From positions 614,996 through 678,995 of the forward strand of contig VZDJ01000012.1 of NCBI GenBank assembly GCA_008694505.1: a DNA stretch of 64,000 nt. Direction: 5' to 3'. The translations under genes and the position numbers were made by a program. How positions within the stretch are numbered: position 1 is the stretch's first letter; each line of letters starts with the position of its first letter. The notes below the pieces were generated by a model that was not told the DNA's origin, did not search any database, and saw only the letters and a program-made list of their open reading frames with translations. Origin of the DNA: Cyanoderma ruficeps (Eukaryota; Chordata; Aves; Passeriformes; Timaliidae). Positions 1 through 10,900 of this stretch are shown here, in pieces.

Positions 1-174
1 CCTACAACACCAATGCCCAGGTGCCCGACAGCGCAGGCACGGCCACCGCCTACCTCTGCGGTGTCAAAGCCAATGAGGGGACGCTAGGAGTCAGTGCTGG
101 TGTCACCCGGGACCGCTGCAACACCACCAAGGGCCAGGAGGTGACCTCCATCCTCCGCTGGGCCAAGGAGGCAG
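1..174 (+). CDS. ALPL: ALPL exon with the catalytic serine (first exon in window)
   Basis: The reading frame starts at base 3 (Tyr-Asn-Thr-Asn). The nucleophile serine codon is 30-32 in the motif V-P-D-S-A-G-T-A. The exon ends inside a glycine codon at 174, before a GTAAGG donor, and resumes at 254. The upstream acceptor is outside the window, so base 1 is only the window edge. Confidence 0.95.
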
Positions 175-3100
175 GTAAGGGACTGAGGGACTCCTGGGCA
201 GGAGGGGGGTTTTGGGTGTGTTCTCACCATTGTATCTTGAACTGGTGGTGCAGGTAAGGCTGTGGGCATCGTCACCACCACGCGCGTGACCCATGCCACA
301 CCCAGCGCTGCCTATGCCCACTCTGCCAACCGCGACTGGTACTCAGATGGAGAGATGCCCCCGGATGCCCTGGAGGGTGGCTGTAAGGACATCGCCCGGC
401 AGCTGGTGGAGAACATCCCTGAGATCGAGGTAGGGATGAGGACACCAGGAATGTGCCCTAGACTCAGTGGGGATGGGACCAGGACAGCCTGGAGTGGGGG
501 TTGGAGCCACCCTAGGGTGGGGACAGGGCCGTAGATAGATATGTGTGACCAGGACCACCAACAGTTGAAGAGCCAGGACTCCCAGGAGATGTTGGGCTGG
601 AACCACCAGTGGTTGAAGAGCCAGGACTCCCAGGAGATGTTGGGCTGGGACCACCAAGGGGTGCAAGGTCAGGACTGTGAGTGGGTACAAGACAAGGACC
701 ACCCTGCAAATGTGAGGCTGAGACCACCCATGGGTGCAGGACCAGGACTGTGGATAGATATGGGGCCAGGACCACCACCAATGGGTGCAGAGTGCAAAGC
801 AATGGTGGACTGAGACCACTCATGGGTGCAGAACCAGGACCACTCAATAGTCAGAGTCAGAGCCCCTAGCAGATGGGGGATCAGGACCACCCACGAGTAC
901 AGAGTTGGGACCCTTGTCACATATGGGACCAGGACCACCATGCGTGGGATACCAGCATGGTACAGGTGGACATGGGACCAGGACACTCAAACATAGGTCT
1001 GGGACCACAAGCTTGGTCTGTAGAACCAAGCCCCAGACTCACAAATCTGTCTTAGCCTCCTCCCTTCCCATACTTCCCAGACCAAAAACTCTTCCTTTTC
1101 CCCCCTGTTCTGCTCCTTGCTGTGGATTTATGCAGAAATTCAGCACTGTAAATAAATCTTCTTCTGTCCTTCAAAATAGCCCCAAAGCAAAACATCCCAG
1201 CCTGTTATTCAGCTCTTTAATAGCCTCTTTTACTGTTTTTTTCTCCTTTAATATAATTTTAACTCTGTCCCAGGCTGGAAATAATTATATAGTGGGGAAT
1301 CGAGGTTTTTTCCCCTTTTTTTATGTTAATAATTTTGGCGTTGGTGTTTTGCAGCTTTGTAATTCACCTTCTACACAGAGAAAGGGGGGGAAAATACAAA
1401 AAAACCATAAAAATCTCTGCTAGGTTATAAATAACAGAGGCCAAATAAATCAGGCTCCAAAGCAAACAGGGAGAGCCGCGGGATGGGGCTCCATCCCAGC
1501 GGGTTCATGTGGGGATCCCAATGTGGAGCATCCTTCCCACAGATGGGGGAAAAAAAATATTCAAAAAACCAAATCCCTGCTGGATATGGTTATTTTTGTC
1601 CTGGGTTTTAATTAATAGGAGGAGATTCGGGATTATTTTGAGCGAGGTGAAATTCCTCGGGTGTTTTTACCCACAACACCAGGGCTTTCCTGGACATCCT
1701 GCTCCGCCCCTTCAGGGTCTTCCCCCATTGTACCCCAGCTGGAGGAGGAAATTTAAATTAATTAAAGATTATTTAAAACTACATTTCCTCCCCTCTTCTG
1801 CAGGTGATACTGGGTGGAGGGCGCAAATATATGTACCCCAAAAATGTCAGTGATGTGGAATATCCACATGAAGAGAAGCATCGGGGCACCCGCCTCGACG
1901 GCAGGAACCTCGTCCAGGCATGGCAGGAGGCCAAGCCCCGCAGCAAGGTGACAGACTCTTTGGGGGTGGGGGCACACACACATCACCCCACTGGGGCATG
2001 GAATATTTTGGGGAGTGTCTGCAGGGATGGCAGAGGCAATGGAGAGGTGACAATGCCTGTCCGCAGGTTGCTGAGTACGTGTGGCACCGGCGAGGGTTGC
2101 TGGCACTCAACCTCAGCCGCGTCGACTTCTTGCTGGGTGAGTCCCTGCACCCAAGGGTGCCTGGCATCAACTGGGTGCTTTAGGGGAACCTCTGTCCTGT
2201 CCTGGGGTGCTGGGGCAGCTGCAGTGGCCAGTTATCCTCCCAAGGGTGCTGCTGCTGCTTCCAAGGGATGGTGGTACCCTGTCCTGGACATGCTGGTAGC
2301 CCATAATGATGGTTCTATTCCCTTGGGGATGCTGGTACCCCAAAGAGATGCTGTTACACCCCCAAGGGTGGTGCTACTGCTGCTCCCAGGGATGCTGGTA
2401 CTTCCCAAAGAGGCTGCAATTTCCCTGGAAATGCTGGTGCCCCACCCTGGGGATGCTAGTGTGCTGTCAAGGATGTGCTGCCCACCATGGATGATGTCAC
2501 ATCCCCCAAGGATGCTGCTACTCCCACCCTGGGACACATCTCCCTCCTAGGGATGCAGTTCTTTTGTCAGCAGTGAAATTCCCATCCTATCTGGAATGTG
2601 GAATCCAGCCCTGCAGGAGGAAGGAAGGGCTGGGATTATCCCCTGGCTTCTATCTAATCTTCCTGGAGCCGATGGTGTGTGAAACATTTGAGTCAGCGTG
2701 AGGAGCAGGATTTGGGCCCCCCCCCCTTTTTTTTTTTGGTGGAAAAAGGATGTCCCTAGCAGTGACCCTGTCCCCAGGCCTCTTCGAGCCAGGGGACATG
2801 ATATACGAGCTGGACAGGAACAACGAGACAGATCCATCCCTCAGCGAGATGGTGTCCGTGGCCATCAGGATGCTCCAGAAAAACCCCCGAGGGTTCTTCC
2901 TCCTGGTTGAAGGTGGGGGTTCATGGGGGTGCAAAACTGCGGGATAAAAGGGTGCAATGAGGGTCCAAAAAGAGAGGGATTCGATAAAAGAAGGGTGCAA
3001 AAGGAGAATAAAAGGGGTCATAGGGATACATAAAGGGGAGGAAAAAAGGGGATGATGGGGTGCAAAAGAGGGTGCAAAAAAAGATGGGGATTGCTTAAAG

Positions 3101-4326
3101 GGGAGGTACAAAAAGTGAAGACTGGAAGGTGCAAAAGGATAATAAAGGGGCTGATGGAAGAACAAAAACGGGGATTAAGGGTGATGGTGCAGAAAGGGAG
3201 GATAATGGGGAGATGGGAGTGCAAAAAAAGGGGATGATGAAGGAAGGATAAGGGGCTGATAGGGGATACACAAATGACAGATAAAGGGAATATGGGGGAT
3301 ACAAAAAGAAGGGTAACAGGAGTGGTGAAGGTGCTAAAAGGGAGGGATAAAAGGGGTGAAGGTGGAGTGCTAAAACAGATAAAAGGTAGGGGGAAGAAAA
3401 GGAGGAATAAAAGGGCTGATGGGGATGCAAAAGGGATGAAGTGAGATGTAGAAAGGGGGACGTAAATAGGGTGATGGGAGGACACAGAAAGGGAATAAAG
3501 AGGGGTACAAGTCTGGGAGGAGGAGGGCAATGCTGAGCGATGCTGAGTTCCACAGGCGGCCGCATCGACCATGGGCACCATGAGGGGAAAGCAAAGCAGG
3601 CACTGCACGAGGCGGTGGAGCTGGACAGGGCCATCGGGCTGGCCACACGCCTCACGTCCACCCAGGACACGCTCAGTGTCGTCACCGCCGACCACTCTCA
3701 CGTCTTCACCTTCGGCGGCTACACCCCCCGTGGGAACCCCATCTTTGGTGAGCCCTGCCTGGCCACAGTGCCAGGGACAGCTTGGGGACACCATCGGGAC
3801 AGCTTGGGGACACCATGGGGGGATTCCATCCTGGTGACTGTGCCACACCGCCAGGTCTGGCCCCAATGCAGAGTGATGTGGACCGGAAACCCTTCACCTC
3901 CATCCTCTACGGCAACGGCCCCGGCTATAAAATCGTGGCAGGCGAGCGAGAAAACGTCTCTGCCGTGGATTTTGGTGAGTATGTTTTGGGCCAAAGCCCC
4001 TTCAGATCATCTCAGCTTGCCTAAAATGAGCTGTGTTCTTAAACGATTCTCACTTTTGCTGTTTTCCTCCAGCACACGCCGACTACCAGGCACAGTCGGC
4101 CGTGCCGCTGCGGCAGGAGACCCACGGCGGCGAGGATGTGGCCGTGTTTGCCCGTGGGCCCATGGCTCACCTGCTGCATGGGGTCCACGAGCAGAACTAC
4201 ATCCCCCATGCCATGGCTTACGCGGCCTGCATCGGCTCCAATCGAGGCCATTGCAACACTGCCGCCCGCCCTGCCACGCCCCTGCTCCTGCCCTTCCTCG
4301 GCCTCCTCCTCCTCCTCCTCTGTTAA
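1..4326 (+). CDS. ALPL: ALPL, tissue-nonspecific alkaline phosphatase (C-terminal ~420 residues, 5' end outside window)
   Basis: Eight coding exons are seen: 1-174 (partial), 254-429, 1804-1947, 2067-2136, 2778-2912, 3556-3747, 3855-3974, 4073-4326. All have GT/AG borders and join in frame to a TAA at 4324-4326. The product matches human ALPL closely and should cover from about residue 105 of 524 to the end. The enzyme is a homodimeric Zn/Mg phosphomonoesterase on the outer cell surface; in known vertebrates it hydrolyses pyrophosphate, pyridoxal phosphate and phosphoethanolamine and is needed for bone mineralisation. Visible motifs are the nucleophile serine (D-S-A), the metal-ligand block [16 protein letters not shown], and H-G-G-E-D-V-A-V-F, followed by a C-terminal hydrophobic tail. 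Signal peptide and first exons lie left of the window. ALPL-type rather than an intestinal paralogue is inferred from residue identity and synteny. Confidence 0.96.
541..1010 (+). repeat. Minisatellite in ALPL intron
   Basis: Imperfect tandem units built on 'accaggaccaccaatgggtg' fill most of the intron between exons 254-429 and 1804-1947. Within it, a 37-bp block is repeated without change at 564-600 and 612-648 (period 48 bp). The rest of the intron (about 1010-1800) is AT-richer and shows nothing recognisable. Confidence 0.8.
2170..2545 (+). repeat. Minisatellite in ALPL intron
   Basis: Degenerate tandem copies around 'gggatgctggtaccc' and 'cccaagggtgctgctg' occupy the intron between 2136 and 2778. 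No coding signal is seen. Confidence 0.75.
2945..3535 (+). repeat. Purine-rich minisatellite in ALPL intron
   Basis: Degenerate units of the type 'ggataaaaggggtgatgggg' and 'tgcaaaaaggg' fill the intron between 2912 and 3556. The + strand is almost pure purine over nearly 600 bp. Confidence 0.8.
3556..3747 (+). CDS. ALPL: ALPL metal-site exon
   Basis: This exon opens by completing the Gly of [13 protein letters not shown] and runs to the Phe-Gly border. It carries the Asp/His ligands of the active-site metals and the T-A-D-H-S-H motif. The preceding intron (2913-3555) is filled with a purine-rich minisatellite. The following 107-bp intron uses a GTGAGC donor. Confidence 0.94.
4073..4326 (+). 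CDS. ALPL: ALPL terminal coding exon with GPI-anchor signal
   Basis: The exon encodes the last 84 residues, including H-G-G-E-D-V-A-V-F (metal-binding His) and H-G-V-H-E-Q-N-Y. The protein ends in a run of about 17 mostly Leu residues and a final Cys, the usual GPI-transamidase signal for this family. The omega site probably lies in the small-residue stretch just before it, but cannot be fixed by eye. Confidence 0.94.
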
Positions 4327-6053
4327 AGTGCCTCTTGCAAATCACTGAGGGGGACTTATTTTTAATTCATCCCTTCTTTTTATATTTTTGTGTTCAGCAG
4401 TGCCCGGGAAAGAGGAGAGAGAGAACAGAGAGACTCAGCGGAGCTAAAGCAGCCACTGGCGGTTTGGTGCTGGGAGCTGCCTCTGTAAATACATGGTTCC
4501 TTCCCTATAATTAGCAGCGTTCCCTGGCCTATCCCAAACCCACCACAGGATTTGGGATGGCAGCCGGAGCCTCAGTGGATAAAACCCCCTCTTTGAGTGA
4601 AATGCGATGGGGCTGGGTCCCAAAATGCCTCTGCGGTCCCTTGGCTGAGGACTGACCCTGCTGCCCAGCTTGTCACATGTGTGGGGAGCCAGAGATCACA
4701 AGAAGATGGGAAAAAAAATTAACTCATCAGGTTAATTTGTCCCTAAACTTGGGTTTGTTGTGTCCTCAGTGATTTATTTTGTTTTAAAATTCTTCGGGTT
4801 AAAACAATTTGCTGCCCTGGGAGGGATTTGGGAGGGGTTGGGGCTGGGATTGTGGAAGAGAGGTAAAGGCAGCAAAGTGGGATGTAAAGGATGAGATGCC
4901 CTGGGACACACTCCCTTCATTAGGATGAGGTAATCAGGGGGGTAATTAGTAGGTGGGGTCGCAAGGGGAAAGGGTTTGTGCAGCTGGAAGGGTGCTGGGA
5001 GCATGAGGGTTGGGCAGGGAGAGCAACCCTGGGTGTGCAAAGGAGGGCTGGAGCAGGCAAATGTCGCTGTGCTTGTGTCAATGTCATGGTGCAAGTGGGT
5101 AGAGAGCCTTGAACATGCAAATGTCACTGTGCCAGTGTCACTCTGCACTTGCAGACACTGCCTGAGCTGAGCAAAAGGTGCCTTGAGTGTGCAAATGTCA
5201 CCGTGCATGTGCAGGTGACACAGATGTCATGGTGTGTAGTGCCTTGCATGTGCAAATGTCACTGTGCTTGTGCAAATTACCCCTGGCATGTGCAGAAGTC
5301 CCTGTGCACACATGAAAGCCCCACAGTGCCCAATGAGTTCCTGTGCTTGTGCAAATGGCTGGGAAAACACTGCCCTGCCTCCCCCAAATCTCCCAGATGC
5401 CTCCAAAACCCCTCTAAACTCCCAGGTCCCTTGGTTGGTTTTTTTTTTTCTTGTTGTTCATTCACCAGTTTTATAATTAAAATCCAGTTCCTTATTAAAC
5501 AGGATCCTTCAGAGCGGGTGCAGGCAGTGACCCTGGCAGGGCTTGATTTGGGGGGGCTCTGACCCCCCACCTTTTCCCGGTGCCCTTTGCCACCCCCGCC
5601 CCCCGGCATTGCTGGATCCCGACCAAGGCCTGGCTGCTGGCACTTCCCAGAACTCAGGCAGCCCCGAGCTATGTTTAACCACTCCTGGGGTGCTGCGTGG
5701 TTTTGGGGGGTTTGGGGGGGGTGGGAACAACTTTCCCTTGGCCAAGGGGTTGGCATGATGCCGGTGGCCACCGAGGCTGTGGCCAAATGCCACTCCTGAC
5801 GCCAGGCTGACCAGCAGAACCAAAAGAGGCAGTTTTTTGGGGGGTGGTGAGGGCATGGCATGCCATATTTAGGGGTACACACAGCACCCCAAAAATAGGG
5901 ACCATCAAAGAAAGGCTTTTCTTGGCCCGGCTGCTGTGAAATCCCAACATTTGGCTAAATGCCCCCCCAAAATGAGTGTTTTTACAGCCCCCACTGATGT
6001 TTGAGGTTTTGGGGACCCCCTAGATATTGGAGACCCCCTCCACTGTAGCGATA
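4327..6053 (+). other. ALPL: ALPL 3' UTR and convergent spacer
   Basis: This is sequence after the ALPL stop. At about 5030-5360 it contains a short tandem repeat with the core 'tgtgcaaatgtcactgtgc'. Candidate + strand poly(A) hexamers are ATTAAA near 5477 and 5495 and AATAAA at 6054-6059. The true UTR end cannot be chosen without transcripts. Confidence 0.5.
5030..5360 (+). repeat. Tandem repeat, core 'catgtgcaaatgtcactgtg'
   Basis: About eight degenerate copies of a 35-45 bp unit lie downstream of the ALPL stop. A similar 'gtgcaaatg' core reappears at 13.2-13.6 kb in the RAP1GAP 5' intron. Confidence 0.7.
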
Positions 6054-6067
6054 AATAAACCTTTATT
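6054..6067. terminator. Back-to-back poly(A) signals shared by convergent ALPL and RAP1GAP
   Basis: AATAAA on the + strand (6054-6059) is followed two bases later by TTTATT (6062-6067), which is AATAAA on the minus strand. The minus-strand signal is a good end for RAP1GAP, whose stop is about 460 bp away. The + copy is one of several candidates for ALPL. Confidence 0.6.
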
Positions 6068-6523
6068 TTATACAGGACTCACAGGAAACACAAACACCGT
6101 TTGGGAGGGTGTGAAAAAATATTCCTCCCCCTCCCCCCAGTTCCAGCCTCTGGCCCATTCGGAAACTTTTTTCCTTTAAAATAAAGGGGGAGAAGGGGAA
6201 CTCCACTTTGGGGTTACCCTGGATTTGAGTTCCCTCTTTTTTGGGGGGGAGAGGATGATACTGGAGTTGGACCCACTCTTCATTTTGGGGTCATGGCAGA
6301 GGGGGGCGGCCCTTTGTGGTGCATCACCCCCTCACCCAAGGGGTTTTGGGGTGACAGAGATTGTCTGGAGGGGGGCACATCCCAATTTTTTGGGAGGGTC
6401 TCCCCAAATCCTGCACTGGGGACGATGGCTTCAGCTCCTGACACAGGGGTGGCACACAGAGGGGGTGAAGCGGTGACACCCCAGCGGGTGGGGGGGGTGA
6501 CTATGAGCCCTGTGAGAGGGACA

Positions 6524-7926
6524 TCAGTGGGGGCACCCCAATGTGGGCACCCCCATACCGCACTGGTGGAGTGGGGGGAAGAGCCTCACCGGATTATGGA
6601 GGGGCTGCTCCAGCTGGATTTTGATCTCAGGGCAGGGGGGGTCAGGCACGCGACGGCCTGGGGGAAAGGGGGGATTCATGAGCACCCCGAGGGGTCCCCC
6701 AGCCCCGCGGCACCCCAACCTGACGGTGCTGGGCTACCTGGGGGGGTCCCGGGGGGGTCATCCAGCCAGGGGGTGTCGGTGAAGGCGTCGCGGTGGCTCC
6801 CCGAGGGCGAGCGGCTCTCCTGAGGGGGCGGGGATGGTCAGAGAGGCGTTGCCCAGCCCAGACTGCCCCCCCGGACCCACCACCCGGGCTCCCCGTACCC
6901 GTCCCGGCTCGCCGGGCTCCTCCGCGGCGCTGCCGAAGCTGCTGGCGCTGGACGAGGAGCGGGAGAAATCCGGCGGCTCCGGCTTCTCGGCCCTGCCAGG
7001 GATAGTCCCCAAGGCCACAACAGGCTGGCACCACGCCTCGTGGCCACCACCGTGGCCTGCTGTGATGCTGTGCTGGCCCTGGGACACGCTGTCCCCACAC
7101 CACCCCGTCCAGGACACCGGATCCTCATGTCACCCTATCCTTGGCATGTCCCTGTCCCCACCCCCTCCCTGGGTGGCCCCATCTCTGTACCACCCTGTCC
7201 CCACCCCATCCTATCACTGGGAGGGGTCCCAGCCCCCTGCAATCCTGTCCCCATGTCTCTTGTCACCATACCAACCTGTCCCTATGCCATGTGTCCCTGT
7301 GCCAACCACCTTCATGCCAACCTGCATCCAAGCTACCCAAGTGCCACACCACAGCCCCCTGCTACCTTGTTCTTGGGACATACACACGCTGTGCCACTCA
7401 GCCCCTGGGTGAAGCTGTCCCTGTGACATTGTCCCTCTGGTGTCTTGTGCCCATATTGCCCTGTGCCAACCATCCTGGTGCCATCTTGTCCTGGTGTCAT
7501 CCCATACCTGTGCCATCCCACCCCGAGGTCACCCTGGCCCACTGCATTCCTTTGCTGTCCCATCCCTCCAGTCGCTGTGTCATCTTCACACTGCAGTGTC
7601 CCAGTGCCCATTCCTGTGCCCTCCCACCCTGGTGTCACCCTGTCCTTGAGCTGCACCATCTCAGTGTCCTCCAGTCCCCGTGTGACCCTGATGTCACTCT
7701 GTCCCCATGCCACCTTGTCTTGGAGTCACCCCATACCGGTGCCACCCTGTTCCCTTGCCGCACCAAGCCCATGCCTTCCAGTCCCCATGTATTCCCACCC
7801 CATTCCAGTGCCCTCCTATCCCCGTGTCGCCGATCCCGGTGCCAGCTGCAGCACCTGTCGGGGATCCGGTGGCTCTCGGGGGAACTGTGTGTGGAGCTGG
7901 AGCCATCGGCGGCTGCGGAGCCGTCC
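6524..7926 (-). CDS. RAP1GAP: RAP1GAP C-terminal tail exons and stop
   Basis: Exons 7926-7855 (S-S-T-H-S-S-P-E-S), 6992-6899 ([12 protein letters not shown]), 6819-6738 ([14 protein letters not shown]) and 6657-6524. The last contains the conserved C-P-E-I-K-I-Q-L-E and then reads 26 more residues to a stop at 6524-6526. A GTGAGG at 6589-6584 could instead splice to another terminal exon, so the final residues are uncertain. Confidence 0.8.
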
Positions 7927-10900
7927 CTGCGGGGAGGCGACGACAGTGAGGTGATAGCGGGAGGTGACAGCGGGAAGGGACGGCGACGGTGCCGGTATCG
8001 ACAGTCACCTGCCGGCCGGCGCCTCCTGGATGCTCTCGATGCCGATGGCGCTGGAGCGGCGGGAGCCGAGGGGGCCGGGCCGCCGCCGCGACGGGCTCTT
8101 CCCGGGCACCAGCAGCGCCTGTGGGGCGCCGTTAACCGGGGGCACACAGGGGACCGGGGGGGCACGGAGGGGGGACAGGGAGGTACCCACCTCTTCCACA
8201 GAGCCTAGCCCAATGGCGCTGCCGCGGCGTCCCCGGCGGCTCCCGGGCACCAGCAGCGACTGGGGGCGGCAGCGCGTCACCGACCGGGGCCCAGGGGGAG
8301 GGGGGAACCGGGCACTGGGGGAGGAACCGGGCACCGAGGGCGGGGGGGGAACTGGGCACCGGGACGGGGCGGAGCCAAGGGCAGGGTGGGAGGGGCTTGC
8401 GGTAAGGGGCGGGGTTAACACGCGTGGCGCGGCCTGAGACTTGGGCGGGGCTTATGGCAATAGAGGGGCGTGTCTTCCCGGGGTGTGGTACGGTGAGAAA
8501 GGGGAGGGGCTTGCGGCCACGCCGTTCCGGCCCATGATGGGGGCGTGGCCTGGGCTGGGCGCGGCCTCAGCCACGCGCCCGCTGATGGGCCGCGCGCGCA
8601 GGGGGCGGGGCCAAGGCTCGGGGGCGCGGCCACAGCGAAGAGGAGCGGTAAAAAGGGGTGTGGTCAGCAGTGAGGGGGCGTGACTTGGGCGGGGACTCAC
8701 GGGCGGGGCCGGGGAGGGGGCTCGGGGAGAGGGCCCGGCCCCACAGGCCTCTGCGTGAGGCCGAGCCTCTTAGTGCTGCGTGCGGGGGTGAGGGGCCTGC
8801 GGGACCCCCGCGCCCCACCTTAAAGGACTCGAAGAAGCCCGGGGCGGCGCCGCCGTTGTCGGGGCGCTCGTCGTCGGGGCCGAGCCCCAGCATGGCCTGG
8901 CTGCGCGCCTGCAGCTCCTCGTGCAGCGTCTCCAGCAGCGCCGCCCGCGTCCGCTCCTGCGTACCAGCCACGCACTGCTCCGCCCACGCGAGACCACCCA
9001 GCCCCGCACCCAGCCCCGCACCCAGCCCCGCACCACCCAGCCGCCACCCCCGCAGGACTAGCCCCCGCCCTGCTGCACCCACTCCAGCTCATCCCACACC
9101 ACTCGGCTGCACCAACGCGAGACACCGACCCCTCCACCGCAGAGCGGGCACCCCCCGTGAGACCACCCCACGATTCCCCCTAGCCCGGGCACCACCCACC
9201 TGCCCAGACGGGGACCCAGCCCCTGCCCACCCACGGGCAGCCCCCATGGTGGGTACAGGTCCCACCGCAGGCACGGCACGGCACCCACAGCACCCACATC
9301 CACAGCCTCGTGTCGTGCCCCACGGCTTGCCCAGCCCCTCTGGGTGCCCCTCAGCACTCCGTGTCCATCTTGCACCCCCTGTGCCCGCACCTCCAGCTTG
9401 GCAAACTTCTCGGCCCGGTAACAGGCGTACTCAGCGTTGATGAGCTTTGTCAACAGGAACTCCTGGAACTCAGGGCCCTGCGGGGTGGGAGCGGCCCTGG
9501 GTGGGTGCATGGGTGGGTGGGTGTCACCAGGGACTCCCCAGCGTCACCCACAGGCGCTCACCTTCCTGAAGACGGCGGGGTCAGGCAGCGGTGGGCCAAA
9601 GAAGGGCACGTCGTCACGGGCGGTGACAGAGACCTGTGGCAGGTGGGGGCGTGACGGGGCACCCTGCGGGCCCCCATGGGAATGGGGACGCTGAAGCACG
9701 GGGAGGATACCTTGTAGAGCGTGCCCTGGGTGCCTCCCTGCTCCAGCTGCACCACCACGAAGGCGTGGAGGAAGTTGGAGGCAATCATGTCGGGGACGAA
9801 TGGTGTATTCTCGTCCTGGAAGACGATGGCCACGATGTCGTTTCCGATGTGACGCTTCCGCTGCAGCTGTGGGGACAGGTGGATGCAGAGGGACACGGGG
9901 ACACAGGGGATGGGGGGAGCACAGCAGGACACGAGGGACAGAGGGGGGGTTACACCAGGGGCATCAAAAGGAATGAAAGCCCCTGTGCCCCATAGATGCA
10001 GTCCAGCACCCATGGGTGCTCCACCAGCCCCCTGTGTCCCACGGTCCCCCCCTGGCACCCATGGATGCCTTACCAGCCCTCTGCATCCCAAATATGTATC
10101 CCCTCATCCATGAGTGCCATGCTATATCCTGAGCCCCACAGATGCCCACCACCACCTATGGGCGACCCAGGACTCCCCTCCATTCCATGGGACATCCCCA
10201 AAGCCCCAACAGCCCTTCCACGCCATAGAAGTGCCCCAGGACCATCTCCAATCCCCTGCTCTCAAGCACCCAAATGTCCACCCCAATCCCCCTCCTTTCA
10301 TCTCCCCCAGTACCCATGGGTGCCCCAGGAGCCCCTGCCTGCCATAGACAGCCCCCAGCACCCATGGGTGCCTACCTGCTGGGCATCACCCTCAGTGTAG
10401 GGCAGTTTGGTGGAAACGTGGAACATGATCTCCTTGTCACGGAAGTGGCAATAGACCGACTCGCTGCCCGTCTGTCCGTGGGTCACATCCAGCCCCCCTC
10501 GGAACCTGTGTGCGTGGGTGGTGAGACAGGGACCCTGACCCTGTGGGTCCTTCCCCTGTGCCCCTTCACGCACCCCTTGAAGTCCCGCAGCTGCACCCGC
10601 TGACCCAGGACGTCGAGGAATTCAGTGAAGGCTGGGCTCTCCTCCGTGGTACCGAAAAGCTCCTCTTCGGAAGTCTGCAGTGGGGTGAGGATGTGTGCCA
10701 GCACCCCCCCAGGGACTCCCCCCACCCTAACCCCCACCTACCCCACCCCATACCTGCCCCAGCTTTTGGTAGATGACCCCAAATTTGAAGTGGTTGCTGA
10801 GCACGTGCTCATCAAAGGCAAGGATGAGGCGGGATGCCTGCAGGGTGTGAAGGGGTCAGAAGTTGGGGAGGGGCACCCATGGGTGCTCATGTGCCCCTCC

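Noticed and set aside
3540..4514. 324-codon open frame on + overlapping the ALPL 3' exons
   Set aside because: It is out of frame with the conserved ALPL exons over most of its length and reads through introns. ALPL explains the region.
7141..8208. 355-codon open frame on + across RAP1GAP introns
   Set aside because: It is a C-rich minisatellite artefact (repeated Pro/Cys/His/Ser) and antisense to clear RAP1GAP exons.
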